This document shows, piece by piece, positions 48,644 to 58,246 of a DNA stretch of 64,000 nt. How positions within the stretch are numbered: the stretch's first letter is position 1; every line of letters begins with the position of its first letter. Source of the stretch: Methylocella tundrae (GTDB lineage: Bacteria > Pseudomonadota > Alphaproteobacteria > Rhizobiales > Beijerinckiaceae). Under the pieces are notes generated by a model, which was given only the letters and a program-made list of their open reading frames with translations, was not told the DNA's origin and searched no databases. Location of the stretch: assembly GCF_038024855.1 (NCBI RefSeq), contig NZ_CP139089.1:1736001-1800000 (forward strand). The letters run 5' to 3'. Made by a program: the position numbers and the translations under genes.

Positions 48644-49505
48644 GGCTCCATCCTATTTGGAAGTTGGAGCCTCCAGCAAACCCGGCGCGGTTCAGACAGG
48701 CCACAAGACCAGTGTCTGAATATTGACGTTTGTAATTCACTATGGAGGTCGGGATGCTTCCACCGGGTAAGGATGCCGCGATGATTGCTGTCACAACCTT
48801 TCGGGTGGCGGCATAGCGGAGAAAATACGAACAGCACGGCGGGAGTGGCCCTCGGGGTCACATCAGTTAGGCAAGACCCCAATTTAGCCGCTCCCGACGC
48901 GTGAAATAAGGCTTCGGCTAAAGGCCCATCAGAAGGAATTCGGACTCTTTTTCCAGTTTGACGCCAACGGCAAAATTGTTTCGACTCCCGAGACATGTAA
49001 AGACATCCTTCGGGCCCTGCTTGATCATCGGCTAGCCTCCGCGTTCTCGGAGACTGTCTAGGATGTCCCGGACGCAACAGCGATCGCCGTCTAGCAGGAG
49101 AAAATAGTAAGGCCGTCCGTGATAAAGTGGGACGACCGCGACGAGACCCTTCGCCGCCGCTTTCGTGGACACGGTGCTCAGCCGGCTTCAAATCGGAATC
49201 CCCGGCCGGATTGCGTCGGAATTCGCAATCTTCGCGAACGATCGTTCGGCCGCCGAAATGCGCAACAAAAATGCGGGGCGTGTCGACCCCACGCCGCGAC
49301 GACTTCGCGCCATGTCCGCATCGCCGAGACCTGAAGGCTCGGTGCGTTTTGCTGAAGCAAGACAGCTTGAACAGCGCTGGACGGTGCAGGTCCGACGTGT
49401 TTTGGCCACGGGCTAACTTGAACAAATAGCCAAGGGCGCACGTTAGCTCTTTGTGGCGACATCGCCGGCGCAGCGGTATCCGGTCGGCCACCCGAGGAGG
49501 CATAC
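48644..49505. other. Gene-poor region with one start-less open frame
   Basis: About 860 bases between the IS3 remnant and the CHRD gene. At 48904-49062 a plus-strand frame reads HQKEFGLFFQFDANGKIVS and PETCKDILRALLDHRLASA to a TAG. It looks protein-coding but has no ATG/GTG/TTG near its beginning and is cut by an upstream stop, so it is probably the tail of a lost gene. The IS3 end with its repeat (near 48705) lies at the left. The rest shows no gene I can support. Confidence 0.45.
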
Positions 49506-49961
49506 ATGGCGGTTTCAATCTTACGGCGAGTGCTATTTGTAGCGGCGGCCCTGTCGGGCCTCGCGTGGGGAGCGGTGGCGTCGGCGGCGCCGATGTCAAT
49601 CAGCGTTCCGCTGACCGGCGCCGAGCAGGTCCCTCCAGTGCAGACCTCTGGCAAGGGGACCGCCCAGCTGACCTACGATCCCGACACGAGAGTCGTGACT
49701 TGGACGGTCGAGTTCAGCGAGCTCTCGGGTCCGGCCACGATGGCCCATTTTCACGGGCCGGCGATGGCTGGCAAGAACGCCCCGCCGACGATTTGGCTAA
49801 CGAAAAAGGGTTCGATGGCTGACAGCCCAATCAAGGGCGAGGCGACGCTGATGCCCGAGCAGGCGCAGGAGTTCACCTCGGGTCAGTGGTACATCAACGT
49901 CCACACAGAAAAGAATCCCGATGGCGAAATTCGTGGTCAGGTGAGCCCGCCAAAGGGCTGA
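49506..49961 (+). CDS. CHRD-domain secreted protein
   Basis: 151 residues, ATG 49506 with a strong GAGGAGG. The signal peptide runs to about residue 28 (RRVLFVAAALSGLAWGAVAS). The mature protein is one CHRD domain: VPLTGAEQVPPVQTSGKGTA, ATMAHFHGPAMAGKN and SGQWYINVHTEKNPDGEIRG. The HFHGPA and YVNVHT-type motifs are the family signature. CHRD domains occur in chordin and many bacterial exported proteins. The biochemical role in bacteria is unknown. It is a single gene with no operon partner. Confidence 0.92.
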   Translation: MAVSILRRVLFVAAALSGLAWGAVASAAPMSISVPLTGAEQVPPVQTSGKGTAQLTYDPDTRVVTWTVEFSELSGPATMAHFHGPAMAGKNAPPTIWLTKKGSMADSPIKGEATLMPEQAQEFTSGQWYINVHTEKNPDGEIRGQVSPPKG

Positions 49962-50074
49962 GTATTCGTGGGAGGCACGCCGATCGGAGGGTTGGGCTTT
50001 GTTTCAAAGCATTTTGCGCGCGCTCGTTCCTACTAACGAAGCAGTAGCGCGCCTTAACACGTCGACCATCCACT

Positions 50075-51540
50075 AGCAGCCTGTCGGACTTAACGTCACG
50101 CGGTCGTTTGCGCGAGAATGATCGCGTTGATTCATCTTCTGATGACGGGCGCTTTTCGATGCCCAATTTTCGCACGATAGACCGGCAGACCGGGTTTCTG
50201 CTGCCGCCTTCGGTGGACGAGTGGTTGCCGGAAAAGCATCTGGCGCGCTTTGTGGTGGAGGTGATCGACGGACTCGACCTTCGCGCCATGAGCGGGAGTT
50301 ATCGCGGTTCTGGTTCGGCGTCGTATCATCCGCGCATGCTGCTTGGCATTCTAGTTTATGGCTATGCGACGGGAGTGTTTTCCAGTCGCAAGCTGGAGCG
50401 GGCGACGTATGATTCCCTGGCGTTCCGGTTCATCGCCGCCAATGATCATCCCGACCACGCCACGATTGCGGCGTTCCGGCGGCGGTTTCTGAAAGAGATC
50501 GAGGCGCTGTTCGTTCAGGTGCTGCTGCTGGCGCGCGAGATGGGCGTGCTGAAGATGGGCACGGTTGCGCTCGACGGCACGAAGATCCACGCCAACGCCA
50601 GCCGGCATAGCGCGCTGTCTTATGAGCAAGCGGGCAAGATCGCGGCGCAATTGAAGGCCGAAGTCGCTGATCTCATGGCCAAAGCCGAGGCGGCGGACGC
50701 GGCGGACATTCCCGATGGCATGTCGATTCCTGATGAACTGGCGCGACGCGAGGAGCGTTTGAGCAAGATCGCCGAAGCGCGCGCGAAGACCGAAGCGCGC
50801 GCCAAGGAACGCCATGCGCGCGAGCAGGCGGAGCATGAAGCCAAACTTGCGGCGCGCGCGGCTAAGACGGCAGCCAGGGGCAAGAAGCCCGGCGGCAAGG
50901 CGCCGCAACCGCCGACTAAAGGACCGTTGCCGCGCGATCAGATCAATCTCACCGACGAGGACTCACGCATCATGCCGGTGGCGGGAGGCGGCTTTGAGCA
51001 GTGCTACAATGCACAGGCCGCCGTAGCCGCAGGGAGCATGCTGGTGGTCGCGGTCGATGTGGTTCAGGCGCCAAACGACAAGCAGCAGCTCGAGCCGATG
51101 CTGGGCAAGATCGAGGCCTTGCCCGAAGACCTGGGCGAACCCGAAACGCTGCTGGCCGACACGGGTTATTTCAGCGGAGCGAATGTCGAGGCTTGCGAAA
51201 AGGCGGGCGTCGAACCACTGATTGCGATGGGCCGTCAACCGCATCATCCGCCGTTGCAAGAGCGCTTCGAGACGGCGCCCGAAAATCCGACGCCGGTCGA
51301 GGCCATGGCGCATCGGTTGAAGACGCCGGGAGGCCGGGATCGCTACGCCCTGCGCAAACAAAACTCCAGAGCCGGTGTTCGGCATCATAAAATCGGTGCT
51401 CGGATTCCGTCAATTTTCGATGCGCGGGCTCGAAAAAGTGCGCAGCGAGTGGAGCCTCGTGACCATGGCCTGGAACATAAAGCGCATATTCGCCGTCGCC
51501 CCTGATGCCCCGCAAATCGAGCCTGATCCGGAGGCGCCGC
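50075..51540 (+). mobile_element. IS1182-family element, right end missing
   Basis: The left end has the repeat AGCAGCCTGTCGGAC (50075). The matching complement is not found after the transposase, so the right terminus appears to be deleted near 51540. Confidence 0.65.
50159..51505 (+). pseudogene. IS1182-family transposase, frameshifted
   Basis: From ATG 50159 (MPNFRTIDRQTGFLLPPSV) the frame has the DUF772 domain (YHPRMLLGILVYGYATGVFS), the first catalytic Asp region (MGTVALDGTKIHANASRH), a basic helical insert of about 90 residues, and TLLADTGYFSGANVEA. Near 51370 a one-base indel shifts the frame. The true C-terminus (PVFGIIKSVLGFRQFSMRGL, EWSLVTMAWNIKRIF) continues in another frame. The element's right end is also gone, so it is inactive. 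Confidence 0.85.
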
Positions 51541-51822
51541 CGAAGCCGGAGTTCGTGATCGTTCGATCACGAGATCAAGATCGTCCGAGTCTTGGGGCCC
51601 TATTCTCGGCCCAAAGCCCGTGGCCCTTCGGCGGGTTGGTGCTCTTCGGCACACGCCAGGTTCGCTTGCCCAAATCCGGCTGGACTTCTTCGCAGCCCAG
51701 AGCATTGCTTGGCGTCAGACGCCGGGCGGCGGAGCCGCCCTTCTCCGCACCCCGCAGGCCCTCGGGCCATCGCGGGGTCGTGCTGGTGACAGCCGATGCT
51801 GTCGCAAGCACAGGAGAAGAAC

Positions 51823-52392
51823 ATGGCGAAGCTCACCGATACCCAGCTGATCGTGTTGTCGAAAGCGGCCCAACGCGTGGACGGGGCCGCATGCGTTCCC
51901 GACCGAGTGAACAAGGCCGCCGCCGCAAAGGTCGCGGCTAGCCTGTTGTTCCGCAAGCTAATGCGTGAGATCCGCGCCAAGCCAGGGATGCCGGTCTGGC
52001 GGATCGATAATGACGGGCGGCGCATCAGCCTGATCATCACGCGGGCAGGTCGCGAGGCGATCAGCGTCGCGGACGATGCTGGCGAGACGCAACCGCCAGT
52101 CGAGACGAGGAGCGCCAAGCCCGGCTTCGCGGTCGCAAACGCTGAAAGGCCGCCGACGGCCGGCTTGCCGCGATCCGGTTCGAAACAGGCGCTCCTTGTG
52201 GCCATGCTGACGAAGGACAAGGGCGCGACGCTCTCGGCTCTGGTCGAGGCGACGGGCTGGCTGCCGCACACGACCCGGGCCGCGATCACGGGCCTTCGCA
52301 AGCGGGGTTTTGCGATCGAACGAACCCGCCACGAAAAGCTCGGATCGCTGTACCGGATCGCCGGCGCTCAGGCGGCTTCAGTCGGGGCCTGA
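51823..52392 (+). CDS. DUF3489-domain protein
   Basis: 189 residues, ATG 51823 preceded by AGGAGAAG. The N-terminal part is KLTDTQLIVLSKAAQRVDGA. The C-terminal half is a DUF3489 winged-helix-like domain (SKQALLVAMLTKDKGATLSA, EATGWLPHTTRAAITGLRKRG). It is the first gene of a DUF3489-DUF2924-serine recombinase triad that recurs in alphaproteobacterial integrated elements. It is probably a DNA-binding accessory or directionality factor of the recombinase, which is inferred. Confidence 0.9.
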   Translation: MAKLTDTQLIVLSKAAQRVDGAACVPDRVNKAAAAKVAASLLFRKLMREIRAKPGMPVWRIDNDGRRISLIITRAGREAISVADDAGETQPPVETRSAKPGFAVANAERPPTAGLPRSGSKQALLVAMLTKDKGATLSALVEATGWLPHTTRAAITGLRKRGFAIERTRHEKLGSLYRIAGAQAASVGA

Positions 52393-52396
52393 ACCG

Positions 52397-52969
52397 ATGG
52401 CGAAGTCAGCCATGAAACGACGGCCGGCGGGGACGCCAGCCGCCATCGATCTCGAAGCCGGCCTTGCCGGCATCGCGGCCTTGAATATCGAACAACTTGG
52501 GGACCTCTGGCGTCAGCAGCGGGGCCAGGAACCGCCGCCCGCCTTTTCCAAAGACCTGATCGCCCGTGCGCTGGCCTATTGGCTCCAGGAAGAGGTTCTG
52601 GGCGGTCTTGAGCCGCGTGTTCGCAAGCTTCTGAGCGCATCCTCCAGCGGGGCCCCGCCCCCCCGGCATGTGAAAGTGGGCTCGGTCATCGTCCGGGAAT
52701 ATCAGGGCGAGCTACGTGAGGTTCTGGTCGTCCCGGGCGGCTTCTGCTGGCGAGGACAGGTCTTTGCGAGTCTTTCGACCATCGCCCGCAAGATCATCGG
52801 AACCAGCTGGAACGGGCCCCGCTTCTTCGGCTTGCGCACCGGCGGCGAGGAGACGCCCGCTGCCGATGCGGCGGCTCCGGCGCAGGCGGCGGCCGCCAGG
52901 ATGTCCGTCCCGCGATCGGGGTCGATCAGGGCGCGGCGCTCCGCCAAACCTCATGGAGGCGCCGCATGA
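52397..52969 (+). CDS. DUF2924-domain protein
   Basis: 190 residues from ATG 52397, five bases after the DUF3489 gene. It contains LEAGLAGIAALNIEQLGDLW, LIARALAYWLQEEVLGGLEP, and the typical end GFCWRGQVFASLSTIARKII / GTSWNGPRFFGL. The C-terminal tail is rich in Ala and Arg. The gene overlaps the recombinase start by 4 bases. DUF2924 proteins nearly always accompany this class of recombinase. The molecular role is unknown. Confidence 0.92.
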   Translation: MAKSAMKRRPAGTPAAIDLEAGLAGIAALNIEQLGDLWRQQRGQEPPPAFSKDLIARALAYWLQEEVLGGLEPRVRKLLSASSSGAPPPRHVKVGSVIVREYQGELREVLVVPGGFCWRGQVFASLSTIARKIIGTSWNGPRFFGLRTGGEETPAADAAAPAQAAAARMSVPRSGSIRARRSAKPHGGAA

Positions 52970-54531
52970 AGCCTGTCGCTCCAAAGCCGCGGCGCTGCGC
53001 CATCTATACGCGCAAATCGACCGAGCATAATCTCGACCTCGCCTTCAACTCGCTCGACGCCCAGCGCGAGGCCTGCGAGGCCTATATCAAGAGTCAGGCG
53101 CATGAAGGCTGGCGGCTGATCTCCGACAAATTCGACGATGGCGGCCTCTCCGGCGCGTCGCTGGAGCGCCCCGCCCTGCAGGCGCTGCTGGAACAGATCC
53201 GATCCAAAAAGATCGACATCATCGTGGTCTATAAGGTCGACCGGCTGACAAGGTCACTCGCCGACTTCGCCAAGCTCGTCGAGCTTTTCGACGCCCATGA
53301 CGTCTCGTTCGTTTCGGTGACCCAGTCCTTCAATACGACGTCGAGCATGGGCCGCCTCACCCTCAACGTCTTGCTCTCCTTCGCCCAGTTCGAACGGGAA
53401 GTGATCGGGGAACGGGTGCGCGACAAGATCGCTGCCTCCAAGCACAAGGGGATCTGGGTCGGCGGACCTGTGCCTCTCGGCTACCGCAGCATCGGCAAGA
53501 AGCTTGAGGTCGCGCCCGAGGATACCGCGCTGGTCCGCAAGATCTTCGCCGATTATCTGCGTCTCGGATCGATCGGCGAGTTGGCCGCCGCGCTCGAACA
53601 GGAAGGCGTCCGGCCAAGACCACGAGTCCTCGCAAACGGGACAGCCGTCGCGGCCGAGCGCTTCATGGTCGGCCCGTTGGCTCACCTTTTGAAGAACCGG
53701 TTTTACGTCGGCGAGGTCGTCTATAAGGGCGAGGTTCACAAGGGCGAGCACGAACCGATCCTCGATCGGGTGCTGTTCGAGGCGGTGCAGGAAAAACTCG
53801 CCGAGCGGGCCGTCGCGCGAAAGCTGAGCCGATCCCGCTCGCCTTCGATGCTCATGGGCCTGATCTTCGACGATCGCGGCAACCCGATGAGCCCGAGTCA
53901 CGCCAACAAGAAGGGCGTCCGCTACCGGTATTACGTCTCGCACGCGCTGCTGCAGAACCGGAAAGCCAACTCCGGTTCTATCGCCCGCGTGCCTGCGCCC
54001 GAAGTCGAGGCGCTTGTCTGCAAGGCGATGAGGCAGAGGGAGCAATCGGATTCCAAGATCCCCGATCGCGAGTTCCTCCAGCGGCATGTCGAACGCGTCA
54101 CCGTCCACCCGAAAGAGCTGCGGATCATGCTCCGCAGCGATGCAGATGGGGCTGGGGCTGGCGCGCCGACTTGCCTGTCGGTCCCGTTTGCCCCGAACCT
54201 TCCACGCCAGAAAGGGATCACCCATGCGCCCGCCGATCAGGGAACCATGAATTCTGAAACGCGAGACGCCCTTTTGCGGGCGATCGCGCGGGCGCGCGGC
54301 TGGCTGGACTCAATTCTTTCCGGCAACGCCATATCGTTCGACGCTATCGCGGCCGCCGAGAATCTCGCCGAGCGCCATGTCCGATTCCTGATGCCTCTCG
54401 CATTCTTGTCCCCGCACATTGTTGCTTCGATCGCCGATGGCGCAGGCCCGGCCGGCCTGACCGTATCCGGCCTTGCCCGCTCTCTGCCGCACAAGTGGAC
54501 CGACCAGCAGCGAATGTTCGGGCTGGGCTAG
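52966..54531 (+). CDS. Large serine recombinase
   Basis: 521 residues. The resolvase domain (about 10-160) has the catalytic Ser18 in CAIYTRKSTEH, then IIVVYKVDRLTRSLADFAKL and LLSFAQFEREVIGERVRDKI. The recombinase domain (about 165-280) includes GGPVPLGYRSIGKKLEV and LLKNRFYVGEVVYKGEVHKG. The zinc-ribbon part lacks the usual Cys pairs (MGLIFDDRGNPMSPSHANKK), as in other members of this alphaproteobacterial group. It is predicted to integrate and excise the surrounding island. It lies 363 bp from tRNA-Gln, transcribed toward it. It is complete. Confidence 0.93.
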   Translation: MKPVAPKPRRCAIYTRKSTEHNLDLAFNSLDAQREACEAYIKSQAHEGWRLISDKFDDGGLSGASLERPALQALLEQIRSKKIDIIVVYKVDRLTRSLADFAKLVELFDAHDVSFVSVTQSFNTTSSMGRLTLNVLLSFAQFEREVIGERVRDKIAASKHKGIWVGGPVPLGYRSIGKKLEVAPEDTALVRKIFADYLRLGSIGELAAALEQEGVRPRPRVLANGTAVAAERFMVGPLAHLLKNRFYVGEVVYKGEVHKGEHEPILDRVLFEAVQEKLAERAVARKLSRSRSPSMLMGLIFDDRGNPMSPSHANKKGVRYRYYVSHALLQNRKANSGSIARVPAPEVEALVCKAMRQREQSDSKIPDREFLQRHVERVTVHPKELRIMLRSDADGAGAGAPTCLSVPFAPNLPRQKGITHAPADQGTMNSETRDALLRAIARARGWLDSILSGNAISFDAIAAAENLAERHVRFLMPLAFLSPHIVASIADGAGPAGLTVSGLARSLPHKWTDQQRMFGLG

Positions 54532-54894
54532 GGCGACCAGTCGCCGGCGTTACTCCATCTTCCGCCGATTACCCGCAAGCATCGTTGCTGACAACCGATC
54601 GTCCCGGGAACGCGGTGCCAGGGCGCCTCCGCTCACCCGCCGGACGCCGGCCTAAGCCTGCGAGCGCGACTAATCGAACCGGTCTCGTCGCAATTCGAAC
54701 CGGTCTCGGGTCGCCGCCGTCCGGAAATTCCGGAGATTGGAAATTGGCGCTCAGAGACTAGGACCAGAAATGGGCCCCCGAGACCGCCAATTCCGGTCTC
54801 TGCGCGTCTCTAATACGCCGCGCCTGCCGCCAAGCCTCTGAAATTACGGCACTACCTTCCGAGACGGCGCCCGTTCCGGAATCGCGGGAATGCG
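54532..54894. other. Recombinase-tRNA gap with dyads, possible attachment region
   Basis: 363 bases without a gene. TCGAACCGGTCTCG occurs twice in direct orientation (about 54674 and 54696), TCCGGAAATTCCGGA is a perfect palindrome (near 54720), and GAGACC...GGTCTC is an inverted pair (54780-54800). Such clustered dyads next to a serine recombinase could be attachment or binding sites. This is a suggestion from position only. Confidence 0.45.
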
Positions 54895-54969
54895 TGGCTG
54901 GGGCGGGAGGATTCGAACCTCCGCGTGGCGGAATCAAAATCCGCTGCCTTACCGCTTGGCGACGCCCCA
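54895..54969 (-). tRNA. tRNA-Gln (anticodon TTG)
   Basis: On the minus strand the sequence folds as a full cloverleaf: acceptor TGGGGCG/CGCCCCA, discriminator G, encoded CCA (54895-54897), T-arm with GGTTCGAATCC, and anticodon stem GCGGA/TCCGC around loop TTTTGAT with TTG at positions 34-36. Its 3' end faces the recombinase island, a classic insertion geometry for integrative elements. Confidence 0.97.
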
Positions 54970-55081
54970 AAATCCGCTCGGCAAGCCGCTGCGGCGGCTG
55001 GACCATAGTGCGAGGCGCCCCGCGCCGCAACCCGGTGGGAGCCGGGAATTCGGCCAAAAAAGGATGATTTTGAAATAACGT

Positions 55082-55579
55082 TCAGTCGGGCGCCGCCGAG
55101 CGGTCGCTCGCCGGGCGACCGGCGATCATCCAATAAATCAGCCCCGAAACCGCGCCGGTCAGGAAAAAGACGAATGCAAAGCGCAATTCCTCCGGCGTCG
55201 CGCCGATCGCCCGCGTCGTGCGGAACGCCGCGCGCGCGACCCAGGGCGTGGCGGCGGCGATGACCCCGGTCGCGCCCACATACCAGATGGAGGATCGCAC
55301 ACGCGCGCTTTCACCGATCAGCACGGTTATGATGAGGGGGGCGACGCAAACCGCAATGGCCGCGGTCCAGACGAAACGCGCCAGTTCAGCGCCGGCGAAA
55401 GCTGAAGATCCCTCAAGACCCGATGGGGCCAGATACAGAAACACGAACTGTGCGAAGGCGGCGCCCGCCTCTCGCGCGGCCGGGTCGAGCACGGCTAGGA
55501 CCGGCAGCAGGATCAGCCCGGCTGCGATGGCGACCAACAGGCCAAGACTCACCACAAGCGCCCGGCGAATCCCATTCAT
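55082..55579 (-). CDS. Hypothetical integral membrane protein
   Basis: 165 residues with four hydrophobic segments (about 8-30, 66-88, 97-115, 132-152), e.g. SLGLLVAIAAGLILLPVLAV and AFVFFLTGAVSGLIYWMIAG. No family or catalytic motif recognised. Similar four-helix proteins are conserved in Rhizobiales near housekeeping genes. It is downstream of hom in the same orientation with a gap of about 65 bp and may be co-transcribed. Confidence 0.7.
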   Translation of the reverse strand: MNGIRRALVVSLGLLVAIAAGLILLPVLAVLDPAAREAGAAFAQFVFLYLAPSGLEGSSAFAGAELARFVWTAAIAVCVAPLIITVLIGESARVRSSIWYVGATGVIAAATPWVARAAFRTTRAIGATPEELRFAFVFFLTGAVSGLIYWMIAGRPASDRSAAPD

Positions 55580-55645
55580 CGCGGCTTTCCCGTGCGTTCG
55601 CGCCGCCGCGCCGGACCGGCCGCCGGGTCTGCGGCGCGGCGGAGA

Positions 55646-56953
55646 TTATTCGCGCTCGATGCGAATAAACTGGGGTTTTGCCGCCAAAAATCCATCATCG
55701 ACCACCGCGTCGAGCGCCTCACTAATAATTTTCTCATGCGTCGCATAGGTGATGAGAATGACCGGAACCGCCCCTGGCGTCTCATCGCCCGCGCCCGGGC
55801 GGCGGCGCTGCACGATGCTTTCGAGCGAAATGTCCCGCTCCGCGAAACGCGTCGCGATGGCCGCCGCCGCGCCCGGTCGATCGAATACGGACAGCCGCAC
55901 ATAATAGCCGCCGCGATGCAATTGCATCGGCGCGTTCTCGGCTTCGCTCAGCGTCGCGACCGGCAGGCCGAACGGCGGCGAGCGAACGCCGCGGGCAATG
56001 TCGGCGATGTCGGCGACGATCGCAGAGGCCGTCGCCTCGCCGCCCGCCCCAGGTCCGACGAGCGTCAGTTCATGCACGGCGTCGGCGTCGATCGTCACCG
56101 CATTGGTGACCCCCATGACTTGTGCGATCGCCGAGGATTTCGGCACCATCGTAGGATGCACCCTTTGCTCGATGCCGTCGGGCGTGCGCCGCGCGACGCC
56201 GAGGAGCTTGACGCGGTAGCCAAGCTCGGACGCCGCCTCAAGATCAGCGAGGCTGATCGATTCGATGCCTTCGATCGCGATGGCGCTGGCGTCGATGACC
56301 GTGCCGAAAGCCAGCGAGGTCAAAATGGCGAGCTTATGCGCGGTGTCGAAGCCGCCGATGTCGAAGGTCGGGTCAGCTTCGGCGTAGCCGAGCTTTTGCG
56401 CCTCGCTGAGACATTGCTCGAAGCTCAAGCCCTCTGTCTCCATGCGGCTCAGGATGTAATTGCACGTGCCGTTCAGGATGCCATAGACTCTCTCGATCGA
56501 ATTGCCCGCAAGCCCTTCGCGCAGAGTTTTCACGATCGGGATGCCGCCGGCGACCGACGCCTCAAAGGAGAGCGCGACGGCTTTTTCCTCGGCGAGCCGG
56601 GCCAGCCGCATGCCGTGCTTGGCGAGCAGCGCCTTATTCGCCGTGACGCAGGATTTGCCGGCGCCGAGCGCCGCCTCGACGCAGGCGAGAGCCACGCCGT
56701 CGGCGCCGCCGATGAGTTCGACGAAAAGGTCGATCTCGCCGTACTTTGCGAGATCGACGGGATCATCGAACCATTTGAAGCGGGAAAGATCGACGCCGCG
56801 CTGTTTCGCCGCATCTCGCGCGGAAACCGCGACAACGAGGATCTTGCGCCCTGTGCGTCGCGTCAAAACCTCGGCCTGCCGTTCGAGAAGCCGGAGCACG
56901 GCGGCGCCGACGGTGCCAAGACCAGCGAGTCCAATGCGTAAAGGAGGCAACAT
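55646..56953 (-). CDS. hom: Homoserine dehydrogenase
   Basis: 435 residues. It reduces aspartate-semialdehyde to homoserine with NAD(P)H, the branch to Thr and Met. The Rossmann start is RIGLAGLGTVGAAVLRLL, and then comes VELIGG...SCVTANKALLAKHG. The catalytic domain contains GILNGTCNYILSRMETEGLS and LGYAEADPTFDIGGFDTAHK, the family signature. A C-terminal ACT regulatory domain (YYVRLSVFDRPGAAAAIATR) suits threonine feedback control. Length is standard. Ordinary backbone gene. Confidence 0.97.
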   Translation of the reverse strand: MLPPLRIGLAGLGTVGAAVLRLLERQAEVLTRRTGRKILVVAVSARDAAKQRGVDLSRFKWFDDPVDLAKYGEIDLFVELIGGADGVALACVEAALGAGKSCVTANKALLAKHGMRLARLAEEKAVALSFEASVAGGIPIVKTLREGLAGNSIERVYGILNGTCNYILSRMETEGLSFEQCLSEAQKLGYAEADPTFDIGGFDTAHKLAILTSLAFGTVIDASAIAIEGIESISLADLEAASELGYRVKLLGVARRTPDGIEQRVHPTMVPKSSAIAQVMGVTNAVTIDADAVHELTLVGPGAGGEATASAIVADIADIARGVRSPPFGLPVATLSEAENAPMQLHRGGYYVRLSVFDRPGAAAAIATRFAERDISLESIVQRRRPGAGDETPGAVPVILITYATHEKIISEALDAVVDDGFLAAKPQFIRIERE

Positions 56954-57391
56954 GAAGAAGAAAGCCTGGAAAAAGGTTGGAGAGCCTTATCGCCGCGCGG
57001 AGCTTTGAAGACGCCGTCTTCAACATGCGCTCCTTAGAGCGCGCTTCGACAATGATCGCCCGCGGCTGAGGCTCGAGTGCTCAAGGAATGAGGGTGAATC
57101 CGGACCTGTTCGACCTTGCGCTCCAACGGCTCCGGACGGAAGCGGACCTTGCCTTGTTTCGTTGCGCCAATCAAGCCGCAGCTGCTGACACGGACCCCGA
57201 ATTGACGCTGAGAATACGCCTTGGGCCGCCGAACCCGGTTCGCCCCGCGCGGCCCTATCACTTTACTCTTCAAATTGGCCGAACGGCGCTCGATTTGGCT
57301 GCGGGGGGCAAAGCGGAATGGCGCGCCGGCCTTGCTTCGCCGCGACAAACGCCTAAATTGACGACAGATCGGCGGCGCGAGAGTCTGCCGG
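56954..57391. other. Intergenic region between hom and map
   Basis: About 440 bases separating the divergent genes hom and map. Open frames in it are not convincing. It should hold promoters for both directions. No clear boxes or hairpins can be assigned by eye. Confidence 0.45.
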
Positions 57392-58246
57392 ATGGACAGG
57401 AAAATGACTTTCGTCGACGCTGTGGAAATCGCGGGCCGCAAGGCGGGCCATATCAAATTGCACGGCGAGGAGGCCTTCGCCGCCATGCGGAAGGCTGGAC
57501 GGCTCACGGCCGAAGCGCTGGATCTTTTGACCGAGCATGTGCAGCCGGGCGTCACGACCGAGTTCCTCGATTCGCTGATCTTTGATTTTGCGATGTCGCA
57601 TGGGGCCTATCCCGCGCCGCTCGATTATCGCGGCTATCGCAAATCGATCTGCACTTCGATCAATCATGTCGTCTGCCATGGCATGCCGGACCGCAAGCCG
57701 TTGAAGGAAGGGGATATCGTCAATATTGACGTGACCCTCATCGTCGACGGCTGGCACGGCGATTCAAGCCGCATGTATCTCATTGGCGACGTGCCGCGAC
57801 GGGCTCAGCGCCTCATCGAGGTCACCTATGAATCACTGATGCGCGGCATAGCGGTGGCGCGCCCCGGCGCCACAACAGGCGATATCGGCGCCGCCATCCA
57901 GGATTACGCGGAAGGAGAGCGCTGTTCCGTCGTACGCGATTTCTGCGGCCACGGACTCGGCCGGCTCTTCCACGACGAGCCCAATATTCTGCACTATGGC
58001 CGTCGCGGCGAAGGCGTGATGCTGCGGCCTGGCATGTTCTTCACCATCGAGCCGATGATAAATCTCGGCCGTCCGCAGGTCAAAATTCTTTCAGACGGCT
58101 GGACGGCCGTGACGCGCGACCGCTCGCTGTCGGCGCAATTCGAACATTCGATCGGCGTCACCGAGACCGGCTGCGAGATCTTTACGCTGTCGCCAAAGGG
58201 GCTCCATCATCCGCCCTACGACCTCGGGTCGGCGGACGCTGCGTGA
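57392..58246 (+). CDS. map: Type I methionine aminopeptidase
   Basis: 284 residues, ATG 57392. It removes N-terminal Met from nascent proteins. Metal-ligand motifs: [20 protein letters not shown] (two Asp), [12 protein letters not shown] (His), [13 protein letters not shown] (Glu), and the final Glu in [14 protein letters not shown]. Substrate-side motif [10 protein letters not shown] is also present. It overlaps radC by 4 bp (GTGA), so the two are translationally coupled. Complete and typical. Confidence 0.96.
   Translation: MDRKMTFVDAVEIAGRKAGHIKLHGEEAFAAMRKAGRLTAEALDLLTEHVQPGVTTEFLDSLIFDFAMSHGAYPAPLDYRGYRKSICTSINHVVCHGMPDRKPLKEGDIVNIDVTLIVDGWHGDSSRMYLIGDVPRRAQRLIEVTYESLMRGIAVARPGATTGDIGAAIQDYAEGERCSVVRDFCGHGLGRLFHDEPNILHYGRRGEGVMLRPGMFFTIEPMINLGRPQVKILSDGWTAVTRDRSLSAQFEHSIGVTETGCEIFTLSPKGLHHPPYDLGSADAA

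Noticed and set aside
54532..54894. CRISPR array
   Set aside because: Repeats are too few, irregular and short, with no regular spacers and no cas genes in the window.
57034..57585. Open frames of about 165-173 codons on both strands just upstream of map
   Set aside because: They overlap the start of map, have no domain and lack RBS; treated as shadows.
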